64,000 nucleotides of DNA from assembly GCA_963921825.1 (NCBI GenBank), contig OY997588.1:135315203-135379202 (forward strand). The letters are read 5' to 3'. Below, piece by piece: positions 21,144 through 32,440 of this stretch (within the stretch, counting starts at the first letter, position 1; the number at the start of each line of letters is the position of its first letter). Below the pieces are notes generated by a model that was not told the DNA's origin, did not search any database, and saw nothing but the letters and a program-made list of their open reading frames with translations. The position numbers and the translations under genes were made by a program. Origin of the DNA: Erodium maritimum (lineage: Eukaryota > Streptophyta > Magnoliopsida > Geraniales > Geraniaceae).

Positions 21144-22280
21144 TCGAGGTTTCACACCTCGGACTGTACGTCAATTAGGTGGGGAGAGTCGAGTCGGTAA
21201 AGTCCCGTCGTACGTTGGGTACGCAGGTCGGGAACCGTGTGTAGACCCGTTGTGTTGTGAGTCATGCTTGTGTTTGTGTGTATGTGCGGTACGGGGTTAC
21301 TGGCATGCTATTTGTGTGTTGCTGCGTGAAAAGTTTTTAAGCTGTCGCGACTCGACTCAGGGGCGCCCCTGTGGTCGAGCGTGACGGTGTTGACGTCAAG
21401 TGGGTACAATGTAGTTCGGGGACGCCTGGACCGAGTTGTAACTACCTGATGTCAAGAAATGAGGTTTTAATGAAGTGGAGAAGGCTTTAAAAATTTGATT
21501 GTTTTGATTTTGATTGGCCCTGTGGGCGTGTTGTGATTGCTGTTGGTTGGCCCGGTGGGCGCTGTTTGACTTTGGTTGGCCCGGTGGGCGGGTGTCGTCG
21601 TTGTTGTTGTTATGGGTGTTTGGCCGGTTTGGCTTGTGTTTGTGCGTTTAGGTTTGTGGTTGTGTGACTCGGTTCACGTTCGTGCGGTTGAGCGTTGGTT
21701 TTACGGGATTGTGTTCGCGGTTGTGGGTTGTAGAGGCCGTAGGCCTGGTGTACGATTGGGTTGTTGTTGAGTTTTTCGCTTACTTATTATTATAATTAAG
21801 GCATTAATAGCGTGAGCAGTAGTGTTTTACTGGTTTGAGGACATGTTTCCCGTGTCGAGGTTTATCCTACTCGAGCGAGTACTTGAGGTGGTGGTTTGCC
21901 CTAACTAGAGTGGTAAGTCCTTGGTGCGTTACTAGTATGCCATAATCGAACGGGTATTCGTGGAGGTGAGCATAACGCTCATCCCCTTTACTACTTTTCC
22001 CGCAAGAGACGAGTAGTGAACACTGGTTTGGTTGCGGAAAGTTATAAGTAAGTGCATAAGGGACCGGGTGAGGGCTTGGTGTACGTTTGTGTGGTTAAAA
22101 TTGAGGTTTCGCTTGCGTGTTATAATAATTAAAGTGTAATTAGCGTGAACGGTGTGACATTTAGTAACAAGTACGTTGAGGTAGGCGTAGACCGTGTGAA
22201 CGTTAGTGTATTCGAGCTTGTTGTCTTGTATGAGTTCGCAAACTGAACGTTTGCGTGTACCCGTGCAGAGGATACCTGCT
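21144..22280 (+). other. Element A untranslated leader
   Basis: Contains GGCCCGGTGGGC mini-hairpin repeats (21515-21595) and, at 21965-21983, a second version of the LTR hairpin module (GGTGAGC-ATAAC-GCTCATC) with matching upstream text TATGCCATAATCG. No gene. Confidence 0.7.
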
Positions 22281-23735
22281 GATGGCTCGTGGCAGACGAG
22301 GAAGAGCAGCAGTGGCACGGGGATGAGCGCCCGCGCGAGGCAGGCGGGGACGGTCAGCGGGGACACCAGGACGGGTGCCCACCGTTGAGCTCGCCGAGTA
22401 CGCCGAGGCGCAGGGTACTCCTGTCGGTGAGGACAGGAGGAGCGATGCGGGACCTTCTACGGGCACGCCCAACGTCCCGCCGGTCGCAGACCCACCTGTT
22501 ATGACTACCCTGGATAAGCTGACCAGGACAGTCCAGAGTTTAGTGGCGATCATCGCCAGTCGAGAGTCGGCTTCGCCAGCTCCGGAGGCGGCAACGGTCC
22601 CAGTGAGATCCGTTCAGGCATAGGACCATACGGCCCGTTCACTGCTGGACTTCCTGAAGCTAGGGATACCTACATTCGTCGGGGGGCCGGACCCCGACCT
22701 AGCCGAGAGGTGGCTAGAGCAGGTCACGCGGGACCTGGATACATCAGGTATCGAAGACGGTCGCCGCAGAGTGTCCTTCGCAGCTCACCAGCTGAGGGAC
22801 AGCGCCTACCACTAGTGGGGGCGGGTGAAGGACGTGGTCGGATAGGACTACATCATCTTCCAGACGGTCTTTCTGGAACAGTATTTTCCCGAGTCGGCTC
22901 GGTTGGAGCGACATCGGCAGTTCCTGGACCTGGAGCAGGAAGGGATGACGGTGGCAGAATACGAGGCCAGATTCACGGCCTTGACCAGATTCGCGCCGGA
23001 GATGGTGATGATCGAGTAGAACCGTTGCCTGCGGTTCTAGGGAGGACTGAGGCCGGTGATTCGGAACCAGGTTCTCGCCTTGAGGTCGCGGAAGTATACA
23101 GATCTTGTGGACACCGCAGCGACGGTGGAGCAGGGTATCCGGGATGCGGACAGGGCTCGTGAGGTCCGACAGCGGCCGGCCCACTTTGCAGGGCCGTCTG
23201 AGTCACGAGACCCGCGAAGAAAGAGGACCACGGGATCATTTCGACCACAGGCTCACCAGGATGGATCGAGACAGCAGGGGTCGGTGGCGTCAGTGGGGCC
23301 AGTCCCTTCAGTGAGACGGCTGGGATGCTTTAGTTGCTGGCAGCCAGACCACATGCAGCGAGAGTGTCCGATGAACACGGGGCCAAGAGCCGACGAGGAC
23401 AGGTGTCACCGGTGCGGCCGCGTTGGGCACACTATCGGCCAATGCTATGAGCCGTTGGGGGCAACGACAGTGCGACGACCACAACAGTCGCGTACAGTAC
23501 GATCACCAAGAGATCGCCCTCGCCAGAGTCAGCAGTCGAGGTTTTCGCAGCCGTCGACGAGCACGCCGGCTCCGAGACAGCAACAGAGCTATGGGTATCC
23601 AGCGGCCAGTGCGCCGGGTCAGAGGCAGCAGGAGTCGGAGGGAAGAATGTACGCGGTTACGGACTCCCGGACGCCAGGATCCCCTACCTACCATGAGACC
23701 TTTCAGGGTACGTATTTATTGTACCTTATATGAGC
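22281..23735 (+). pseudogene. Element A gag (broken)
   Basis: Starts at an ATG giving a basic Arg/Gly-rich N terminus as in element C, then LDFLKLGIPTF at the capsid start, and a CFSCWQPDHMQREC zinc knuckle (about 23330-23375). A second Cys/His cluster, CHRCGRVGHTIGQC, follows (about 23405-23450). Two zinc-binding motifs of the C-x2-C-x4-H-x4-C kind are normal for plant gypsy gag. About half a dozen interruptions are apparent. Fossil. Confidence 0.85.
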
Positions 23736-23744
23736 GTTATTCTA

Positions 23745-23762
23745 AATTTCGCGGACGAAATT
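23745..23762 (+). other. Hairpin beside the polypurine tract
   Basis: AATTTCG-CGGA-CGAAATT, a perfect 7-bp stem just upstream of the polypurine tract. The same text precedes the 3' LTR of B (about 34503-34520) and of C (minus strand, about 36710-36727). A similar motif is a known conserved feature upstream of 3' LTRs in plant chromoviruses. Confidence 0.75.
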
Positions 23763-23767
23763 CCTTT

Positions 23768-23780
23768 AAGGGGGGTAGAT
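23768..23780 (+). other. Element A polypurine tract
   Basis: AAGGGGGGTAGAT directly before the 3' LTR. It primes plus-strand DNA synthesis in LTR elements. The same tract is at 34526-34538 (B) and 36691-36703 minus (C). Confidence 0.9.
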
Positions 23781-26543
23781 TGTAATAACCACTCCCGGTC
23801 AACGCCAGTCAAACCTGCGAAAAACAGGAAAATTTAAAAATTTTAAGACTGACACTTAATTGAACCTAAAATGACCCTGAGTGTCATACCAGACTTAAGT
23901 TGACCCCGTTATCGACCAAAGTGAGTTCCGGGGGACTCAGGGCAACTTTATTATCAATTTGGGAAATGTTGACTTTTCGCTGGAAAAGTCAACCGAGCGA
24001 CGTTTTGGTCCATTCGAGGACCGTTTTGGATCCAAAAAGCTTAGCCGTCGTCGCAGTGGTGTTAGTTGAGCCGTTTCCTTGTGGCCCGTCAAGTTTCGTG
24101 ATTTTTGGGAAAAAGTGCCCGTTCGGGGCCCGAAACGTCCGATTTTCGCGAATCTAATTGAAAAATATCTAGTAGATATTTTCCAAAAAGGTGTGGGATC
24201 CACTTGCCACATGTCAACTATGTGGTGGTGTTAGGTTTATTGGACAAAACAAATGAAGAGACATTAGTGTTAGTTTGTAAATAAAGAAGAGTTGATGTTA
24301 GTTTGGTAAATATGGAAAGATGGTGTATTTTTAAACAAAGAAAAGGGGATGGCAGAGTATGTGTTCGGAAATTGTTCAAAAAATAGGAAAAAAAAGAGAA
24401 GTTTAGAGAGAGAAAATAAGAGAGAAGGAGGAGAGAAAAAGAGAAGGTGTGTTGGGGTTTTGTCACTATTCTCGACGATCAAACCGTTGGATCGTCTCAA
24501 CGATCAAAGAATCGAGCTCCCGTCATAATTCCCTACGATCGTGCTGCGGACCGAGGCAAGGGAAAGCTGGGTGAGTGACTGAGATCATCACCGGAGCTCG
24601 TTGGTTGGCTTTTGGGAGAACACGCACGAGGTAGGGAAAAGTAGCCGGATCTCGGCCCTGACTAGGGAAAGTTAACAGTAGAATTGCATGTGACACCAGG
24701 GTGTCGTGGGTTAAGTAGGTTTATCGAATATTAGGAAGGCATGATACAGGAACGTAGCGAATATTAGAAAAACATGTGACACTTAGCGTTGTTAGAATTA
24801 CTGGAGGCATATGACCATGCCCGGAGGTTGATTGTGAACTTATCGAGATTAGGAGTACTGGAGGCATATGACCATGCCCGAAGGTTGATTGTGAAACTGT
24901 TGATATTAGGACTGTTGGAGGCATTGGTTATGCCAGAGGTTGTTTGTGTAATTGTGTCTTGGGTGGCCAAGAGAGCCCGTGTATTACTGTTGTGTCATGG
25001 GTGGCCATGAGAGCCTGTGTATTACCGTTGTGTCTTGGGTGGCCATGAGAGCCCGTGTACTAAGGTTGGTGTCTTTGGCTGGCCTGACCGAGTTAGAGTC
25101 TCGGGGGGTTGCGAGCATTCTTTGGCTGGCTTACGAGTTAGAGTCTCGGGAAGTTGCGAGCGTGTATTATTGTTGAGTTTTGGGTGGCCATGAGTGCCTG
25201 TGGGGTCGTTGAACCCGTGTCTTTACCTTTGGTGTTTTGGGTGGCCATGAGTGCCCGTGGGGTTGTGAACCCGTGTCTTTACTGTTGGTGGTTTGAGTGG
25301 CCGTGAGTGCCCGTGGGGTTGTTGAGCCCGTGAGTTACTGTTGGTGTATCTTGGGAGGCCGTGAGTGCCCGTGGGGCTGTTGAGTTCGTGTTTTACCGTT
25401 GGTGTGTCTTGGGAGGTCGTGAGTGCCTGTGGGGCTGTTGAGTCCGTGTTTACCGTTGGTGTGTCTTGGGAGGCCGTGAGTGCCTGTGGGGCTGTTGAGT
25501 CCGAGTTTTACGGTTGGTGTCTTGGTGGCCATGAGTGCCTGTGAGTTTTGAACCTGTGTTGTTACTGGTTGTTGAACTTGCTTGTGATTGTGATTGTGAT
25601 TGTGATTGTGGTTACCTGAGGTTGGGGGCCCGCTTCATGAAACGGGGGTCCACGAGCACACGCGTCTGCATGTTCAAACGGGGTAGGGGGCCCGCCCGCC
25701 AATAAAGGGGTCCTGGCCGCGCGTGTATGGTTTGGGTTTGTGAGCATTCTTTGGCTGGCTTACGAGTTAGAGTCTCGGTAAGTTGCAAGCATTCTTTGGC
25801 TGGCTTACGAGTTAGTGTCTCGGTAAGTTGCAAGCATTCTTCGGCTGGCTTACGAGTTAGAGTCTCGGTAAGTTGCGAGCATTCTTGGGATGGCCTGACC
25901 GAGTTAGAGTCTCGGGAGGGTGCGAGCGTTCTTGGCACTGAGCAGTTGGCAGCTGGTTTGCGATCCTTTGTGATCTTGTTTGGTGTGCGATCCTTTGTGA
26001 TCTTGTTTGGTGTGCGATCCTTTGTGATATTGTTTGGTGTTGCGTATTTTTCTTTGAGTCCTTGGAAGAGGTCGTGATCGTTGTGTCGGGTCTACCTTGC
26101 GTGTCAGAGTGTTGAGTTGGTCAAGGAAGGTAACAATGGGTGTATGTCCAGTCAGAGTACTTGGGTTGGGGACAGCGTTCCCCGGTGTTTACCTTGTTAT
26201 TGGTGTTACCGGCTTTGTCTGCTAAATATGCCGTAGTCAGTCAGTTATCCGTGGTGGTGAGCGAACGCTCACCCCTAGCTGCTTTTCCTACAGGTACCGT
26301 TCGCAGGCGGGACTAGGCGAGCTTCTGAAGCTTGAAGAGCTAGAAGCGGGATTCTGGGTTTATTTGAGTCTAGCGACGTATACCATGTTTTTGTCCACTT
26401 GTTGGGGCATGTTTTAAGTTGTAATTATTATTTTGTTGAACAGTTAGTGTTTTTAAAGTGAATTATAAAAATGGTTTCAAAGGTGGTTATTATTTTAAAA
26501 CGTTCGCATCCTGAGTTCGGTTTACTGAAATTGGGGCGTGACA
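23781..26543 (+). repeat. Element A 3' LTR
   Basis: Same boundaries as the 5' LTR. Holds the W-box inverted repeat GTTGACTTTT (23968-23977) and AAAAGTCAAC (23984-23993), the evening-element pair 24162-24170 and 24174-24182, a GA-rich run at 24405-24450, the minisatellite 24955-25545 and the T-arm-like array 25740-25935. Confidence 0.92.
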
Positions 26544-26725
26544 CTTTTTTGTAACATCCCGCCGTCCCACACAGGGCCCCACGCGCGGCGATGTTAGGTC
26601 TGCAGCCCAATACACCCCAACCCCTCTGGTGTATTGTCCACAGACAAATACCAACCTAGGTTGTTGGTGAGACTTGAACCCAAGACCTCATCCTTTATAG
26701 CATTTCCTTGAGGGATGCTATCACA
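26544..26725. mobile_element. Short unclassified insert (possible SINE or small TG..CA terminal repeat)
   Basis: This text matches no LTR here and separates the end of element A from the broken end of element C. On the plus strand 26550-26725 begins TGTAACATCCCGCC and ends TATCACA, so it could be a 176-bp TG...CA terminal repeat. On the minus strand it contains GGGTTCAAGTCTC, like a Pol III B box, and ends in AAAAAA, so it could be a SINE. Similar text (AAAGGATGAGGTCTTGGGTT) occurs at about 31745-31765 in the leader of element B. I cannot decide between the two. Confidence 0.4.
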
Positions 26726-27352
26726 AATAATATTTACAACTCAAAAACGTCCCAACAAATGGACAAGGTACATGGTATCCATCACTAGACTTAAAAGATA
26801 AAACCCGGACCCCGCTCCTAGCTCCTCAAGCTTCGAGAGCTCACCTAGTCCGTCCTGTGATCAGTACCTGTAGGAAAAGCAGCTAGGGGTGAGCGTTCGC
26901 TCACCATCACGGATAACAGACTGACTACGGCATACTTAGCAGACAATGCCGGTAACACCAAAACCAAACCCAACATCGGGAACACAATCCCCAAACTCAA
27001 GTACTCAACTAACACACAACCCGTTACCTTCCTCAACAGACTCAACACTCGGACTCGTGATGTAAACCTGACACAACGATTCACGACCTCCTCCAAGGAC
27101 ACGACAGATAATTATGCAACACCAAACAAGATCACAAAGGATCGCACTCCAAACAAGATCACAAAGGATCGCATTCCTGTCAGCTGCTCAGTGCCGGTTG
27201 CTAACCGGCTGGGCTCGAGCCTGCCCAACCAGCTTTACCTATCACTGTCAGCCTCCAGGCGGTCGACTTGTTGGCGATAAACCGAGCTACTTTTCCGATA
27301 GCTAGTCGGAAGGGGAGCTGCCCTTTCACCGCCTCAAAACGCTCACAACCTG

Positions 27353-27369
27353 CCGAGACTCGAACTCGG
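27353..27369 (-). repeat. tRNA T-arm-like hairpin / B-box-like motif
   Basis: CCGAG-TTCGAGT-CTCGG on the minus strand: a 5-bp stem, and a 7-nt loop fitting the tRNA T-loop pattern TTCRANY. A second exact copy is at 54939-54955. It sits in a tandem setting with GGTAGGTTGCGAGC-like text. No complete tRNA can be drawn around it. Confidence 0.6.
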
Positions 27370-28423
27370 GTCAGGCTAGGCAAAGAACGCTCGCAACTTA
27401 CCGATCCCTGTCAGGTAAGCCAACCAAATTCCACACCACTTCCCGACACGAAGTCGGGTCACTAACCTCGGGCACTCATAATCACAATCACAAGCAAGGT
27501 TCAACAAACAGCAACAAGACCAGTTCAACACTCCACAGGCACTCATGGCCACTCAAGACTCCAACGGTAAAAAGACATGTTCAATAACCCCATGGGCCCT
27601 CGTGACCTCCCAAGACACACCAACAGTAACTCACGGGCTCAACAACCCCACAGGCACTCACGGCCTCCCAAGGCATCCCAACAGTAAAACACGGGCTCTC
27701 ATGGCCACCCAAGACACCAATAGTAAAACACGGGCTCTCATGGCCACCCAAGACACAATAGTAAAGTACGGGCTCTCATGGCCACCCAAGACACCAACAA
27801 TAAAACACGGGCTCTCATGGCCACCCAAGACATAAATTAAACAATCAACCTCCGGGCATGGTCATATGCCTCCAATAATTCTAATATCGCTAAGTTCTCT
27901 GTTCCTACGACACTACTAAGTATCACATGCATTTCTAAGGTTCGCTACGTTCCCGTATCATGCCTTTCTAATATTCGATAACCTACTTAACCCACGACAC
28001 CCCGGTGTCACATGAAATTCTACTGTTAACTTTCCCTAGTCAGGGCCGAGATCCGGCTACTTTTCCCTACCTCGTATATGTTCTCCAAAAGCTAACCAAC
28101 AAGCTCCGGCGTGATCTCAGTCACTCGCCTAGCTTTCCTTTCCCTCGGTCTGCAGCACGATCGTAGAAGAAGACGAGGGGAGTTCGATTCTTGCAACGTT
28201 GAGACAATCCAAGGGTTGAGCTCGTGAATAGTGCCTCTCCAAACCCTAGCTCCTCTCTTCTTCTTCTCCTTCTCTCTCTAAACCTCTCTTCTATTTTTCT
28301 ATTTTTTTTTCTTTGGTTTAACCTTGGCCGAACCCCCCTTATCTCTCTTCTTTCATTTTCCCCCTAAAACCTAACACCACCACTTGTTTGACAAGTGGCA
28401 AGGTGGGTCCCACACCTTTTGGG

Positions 28424-28444
28424 AAAATATCTACTAGATATTTT
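28424..28444. promoter_or_regulatory. Inverted evening-element pair in gypsy LTR
   Basis: AAAATATCT and AGATATTTT, 3 bp apart, form a palindromic pair of exact evening elements, the site bound by CCA1/LHY/RVE clock factors. The pair recurs at 19269-19289, 24162-24182 and 56009-56029. One half remains at 15437-15445. Regulation by the clock is inference. Confidence 0.6.
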
Positions 28445-28550
28445 CCAATCAGATTCGCGAAAATCGGACGTTTCGGGCCTCGAACGGGCACGTTTTCCAA
28501 GAAATTACGAAACTTCACGGGATACAAGGAAACGGCTCAACTAAGACCGC

Positions 28551-30582
28551 TGTAATAACCACTCCCGGTCAACGCCAGTCAAACCTGCGAAAAACAGGAA
28601 AATTTAAAAAATTTCCACAAACACTTAAATGAATCCAAAGTTGACCCTGAGGGTCATACCAGATGTAAGTTGACACCGCTATCGACCAAAGTGAGTTCCG
28701 GGGGACTCAGGGCAACTTTCTGATCAATTTGGGAAATGTTGACTTTTCGCTGGAAAAGTCAACCGGGCGACGTTTTGGTCCATTTGAGGACCGTTTTGGA
28801 TCCAAAAAGCTTATCCGTCGTCGCAGCGGTCTTAGTTGAGCCGTTTCCTTGTAGCCCGTCAAGTTTCGTAATTTCTAGGGAAAAGTAGCCGGATCTCGGC
28901 CTAGACTAAGGAAAGTTAACAGTAGAATTGCATGTGACACCGGGGTTTCGTGGGTTAAGTAGGTTTATCGAATATTAGAAAGGCATGATACGGGAACGTA
29001 GCGAATATTAGAAAAGCATGTGACACTTAGTAGTGTCGTAGGAGCAGAGAACTTATCGATATTAGGAGTACTGGAGGCATATGACCATGCCCGGAGGTTG
29101 ATTGTGAAACTGTTGATATTAAGACTGTAGGAGGCATTGGTTATGTCGGAAGTTGATTGTCTATTTTTGTGTCTTGGGTGGCCATTAGAGCTCGTGTTTT
29201 ACTGTTGTGTCTTGGGTGTCCATGAGAGCCCGTGTTTTACTGTTGGTGTCTTGGGTGGCCATGAGTGCCCGTGGGGTTGTTGAACCCGTGTCTTTACTGT
29301 TGGTGTGTCTTGGGTGGCCGTGAGTGCCCGTGGGGTTGTTGAACCCGTGTCTCTACTGTTGGTGTGTCTTGGGAGACCGTGAGTGCCAGTGGGGTTGTTG
29401 AGCCCGTGAGTTACTATTGGTGTGTCTTGGGAGGCCGTGAGTGCCCGTGGGGTTGTTGAGCCCGTGAGTTACTGTTGGTGTGTCTTGGGAGGCCGTGAGT
29501 GCCCATGGGGTTGTTGATCCCGTGAGTTACTGTTGGTGTGTCTTGGGAGGCCGTGAGTGCCCGTGGGGTTGTTGAGCCCGTGTGTTACTGGTGGTGTTTC
29601 TTGGGAGGCCGTGAGTGCCCGTGGGGTTGTTGAGCCCGTGAGTTACTGTTGGTGTGTCTTGGGAGGCCGTGAGTGCCCGTGGGGTTGTTGAGCCTGTGAG
29701 TTAATGTTGGTGTGTCTTGGGAGGCCGTGAGTGCCCGTGGGGTTGTTGAGTCCGTGTTTCACTGTTGGTGTCTTGGGTGGCCATGAGTGACTGTGGAGTG
29801 TTGAACTTGTGTCGTTGCTGTTTGTTGAACTTTGCTTGTGATTGTGATTGCGAATCCCGGTAGGTTGCGAGCATTCTTTGGCTGGCCTGACCAAGTTCGA
29901 GTCTTGGCAGGTTGTGAGCATTCTTTGGCTAGCCTGATCCGTGTCTGAGTCTCGGCAAGTTGTGAGCATTCTTTGGCTAGCCTGGTCCGTGTTCGCGTGA
30001 TTGAGGGAGGTTACTGAGCAGCTGGTATGCGATCATTTGTGATCTTGTTTGGTGTGCGATCCTTTGTGATCTTGGGTGTTGTGTGGTGGTCTTTTGAGTC
30101 CTTGGAAGAGGTCGTGATCGTTTTGTCGGGTCTACATTATGAGTCTGAGTGTTGAGTCTGTTGAGGATGTAACGGGTTGTGTGTCAGTTGAGTTACTTGA
30201 GTTTGGGGATAGTGATCCCCGGTGTTGAGTTGGTTGTTGTTGTTACCGGCATTGTCTGCTAAGTATGCCGTAGTCAGTCTGTTATCCGTGGTGGTGAGCG
30301 AACGCTCACCCCTAGCTGCTTTTCCTACAGGTACCGATCGCAGGTTGGACTAGGTGAGCTTCCGAATCTTGAAGAGCTAGGAGCGGGATTCTGGGTTTGT
30401 TTTGAGTCTAGCGACGGATACCATACTTTTGTCCACTTGTGGGGACGTATTTTAAGTTGTAAATTTTATTTTGTTGAACAAATGGTGATTTTAAAGTGAT
30501 TTAGTGTAAAAGGTTTCAAAATGTTTTATTGTTTTTAAAGGTTCACGTCCTGAGTTCGGTTTACGGAAATTGGGGCGTGATA
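28551..30582 (+). repeat. Element B 5' LTR
   Basis: TGTAATAACC start. The terminal dinucleotide at 30581-30582 differs from the family CA. Minisatellite at 29160-29790 (about eleven units), T-arm-like repeats at 29855-29990, hairpin at about 30297. Confidence 0.9.
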
Positions 30583-30585
30583 GTT

Positions 30586-30597
30586 TGGTATCAGAGC
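30586..30597 (+). other. Element B primer binding site
   Basis: TGGTATCAGAGC, initiator tRNA-Met type, three bases after the LTR. Confidence 0.88.
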
Positions 30598-32440
30598 TCG
30601 AGGTTTCACACCTCGGACTGTACGTTAATTAGGTGGGGAGAGTCGAGTCAGTAAGGTCCCATCGTGCGTTGGGTACGCAGGTCGGAACCGTGTGTAGACC
30701 TGTTGTGTTTTGAGTCTTGTTTGTGTTTGTGTGTATGTTTAGTACGGGGTTACTGGCATACTGTTTGTGTGTTGCTGTGTGAACTTTTTTTACTGTCGCG
30801 ACTCGACTTAGGGGCGCCCCTGTGGTCGAGCGTGACGGTGTTGATATCAAGTGGGTACGATATAGTTCGGGGACGCCTGGACCGGGTTGTAACCACCTGA
30901 TGTCAAAATAAAATTTTAAGATGAAAAGGAACAGTTTTAAAATTGGTCGCGCCAGTGCATGTCACCCGCACGCCGTGCACTGAGCGTGCACCGTGCATGC
31001 CGGCCACCTGAGGGCTCTATGTTCAATCTGCACGTCGTGCGCCCAGCGTGCGCTTGGCGTGCGCCGTGCACGCTGCTTGCATGTCGTGCGCCGGGCGTGC
31101 ATGGTGCATGGTGGGTGCACTCTGTGCGCTCAGCGTGCGCATCAGAAATTCAGAATCGTTTTTGCTTCCTTTGCTCCGTTCCGACCAGAAGTTCCCGGTT
31201 CCTTTGAAGGAAATGTTATTAAACTTGATTGGCCATGTGGGCGTGTGTGTGTGGGTTGATTGGTCCGGTGGGTGTGTTTTGATTTTGATTGGCCCGGTGG
31301 GCAAGGTTCGACTTGGGTTGGCCCTGTGGGTGGGTGTCGTCGTTGTTGTTGTTGTTGTTTGGCCGGGTTGGCTTATGATTGAGGTTGGAAGACTTGTGTT
31401 TGGTCTTAAATTGTTGTGCGTGTGTTGTTAAATTGTTGGTCGAGTGTGTGTGTCGTCCAAGGTTTCTCTTTGAGTCTATTTTAGGGTTAAAACAGGGTAA
31501 GGTTCGAGTTGAAGCGAATTTGGAAAACAGGTATGCGCGAGCGTCACGGATCCGTGACGGACCAGAGCGATTTGGAGAATTTTAGGCCTTCGTCACGGCT
31601 CCGTGACCCCAACCGTGACGGGGTCTGTCACGGATCCGTGATCCCTGTCTGTTCCACCGTCTTGTTTGTGCAGTTCGAGTATTGGTTTGCGTGGCGGTGT
31701 TCACGGTTTGTGTTGGTGGTAGAGGTTGAAATTTTCAGTGTTAAAGGATGAGGTCTTGGGTTCGAGACTCATCGATAACCTACGGTAGTGGTACAGTGTC
31801 TCGGTGTGAGAGTCACGCCACAGAGAGGGGTTAGGGTTGGTGCGCTGTGGCGCCACACGGACTAGGTTTCCCCTAGGTGAATGGGTGTTCGAGGTTTCCC
31901 TCGCGTGAACGGGTGGTTTGAGGTTTCCTTCACGTGAGTGGGTTGTTTGAGGTTCCCTACATGATCGAGTAACTAGGGTATCAAGGGTGTGAGCAATAGT
32001 GGATTGCTGAGTGGAAAGTAGGATCCCCGTTGAGGTTTCTCTACGTGATCGGGTATTTGGGGTATTGAGGTTGTAAGCAATAGTAGTTGCTAAATTGAGA
32101 ACATAATCCCCGTTTCGAGTTTTCACTTACATAAGAGAGTATTTGAGGTGTTAATGACTTGAGCAGTGTGACGGGTTAGTAGTAGGTTTTGGGGTGGTGT
32201 TTTGCCCTGGCTAGATTGGTACGTCCTTGGTGCTTTACTAGTATGCCATAATCGAACGGGTGTCCGTGAAGGTGCGCATAACGCTCATCCCCTTTACTAC
32301 TTTTCCCGCAAGGGACGAGTAGCGAACACTGGTTTGGTTGCGGAAAGTTATAAGTAAATGCATAGAGGACCGAGTGAGGGTTTGTGCTAGACTTTACCAG
32401 AGTAACTAATGGAGTGGTTTTTCGGTCTCTGCTTTGAGCG
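30598..32440 (+). other. Element B leader with several repeat patches
   Basis: Contents in order: a GTGCAC/GCGTGC-rich patch (30950-31145), GGCCCGGTGGGC mini-hairpins (31220-31335), three palindromes built on TCACGGATCCGTGA (31542-31641), text shared with the 26544-26725 insert (about 31745), a degenerate tandem repeat of GGTTTCCCTCACGTGAACGG type (31860-32060), and a leader hairpin module (about 32270). No gene is supported. Open frames here are low-complexity. Confidence 0.7.
31542..31641. repeat. Three palindromes with CCGTGACG/CGTCACGG arms
   Basis: CGTCACGGATCCGTGACG at 31542-31559 is a perfect 18-bp palindrome. GTCACGG-CT-CCGTGAC lies at 31592-31607 and TCACGGATCCGTGA at 31628-31641. 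Each pairs two TGACG or near-TGACG cores in opposite directions; TGACG is the as-1/TGA bZIP core. I did not see this cluster in the leaders of A or C. Confidence 0.75.

Larger units (their letters stand above)
18888..26543 (+). mobile_element. Element A: gypsy (Tekay-like) element with gag but no pol
   Basis: 5' LTR 18888-21128 (2241 bp), primer site, leader, gag 22281-23735, then almost at once the polypurine tract and 3' LTR 23781-26543 (2763 bp). The interior is only about 2.65 kb, and no protease, reverse transcriptase or integrase sequence is found. The two LTRs differ by about 0.5 kb in length but are otherwise similar. No matching 5-bp duplication: the left flank is CCATT and the right flank CTTTT, so the right side has been rearranged. 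It is broken, with several interruptions in gag. It would have needed pol from a relative. Confidence 0.9.

Noticed and set aside
27345-27375. tRNA gene suggested by the T-arm-like hairpin
   Set aside because: No acceptor, D or anticodon arms can be drawn around it, and it is part of a tandem LTR repeat.
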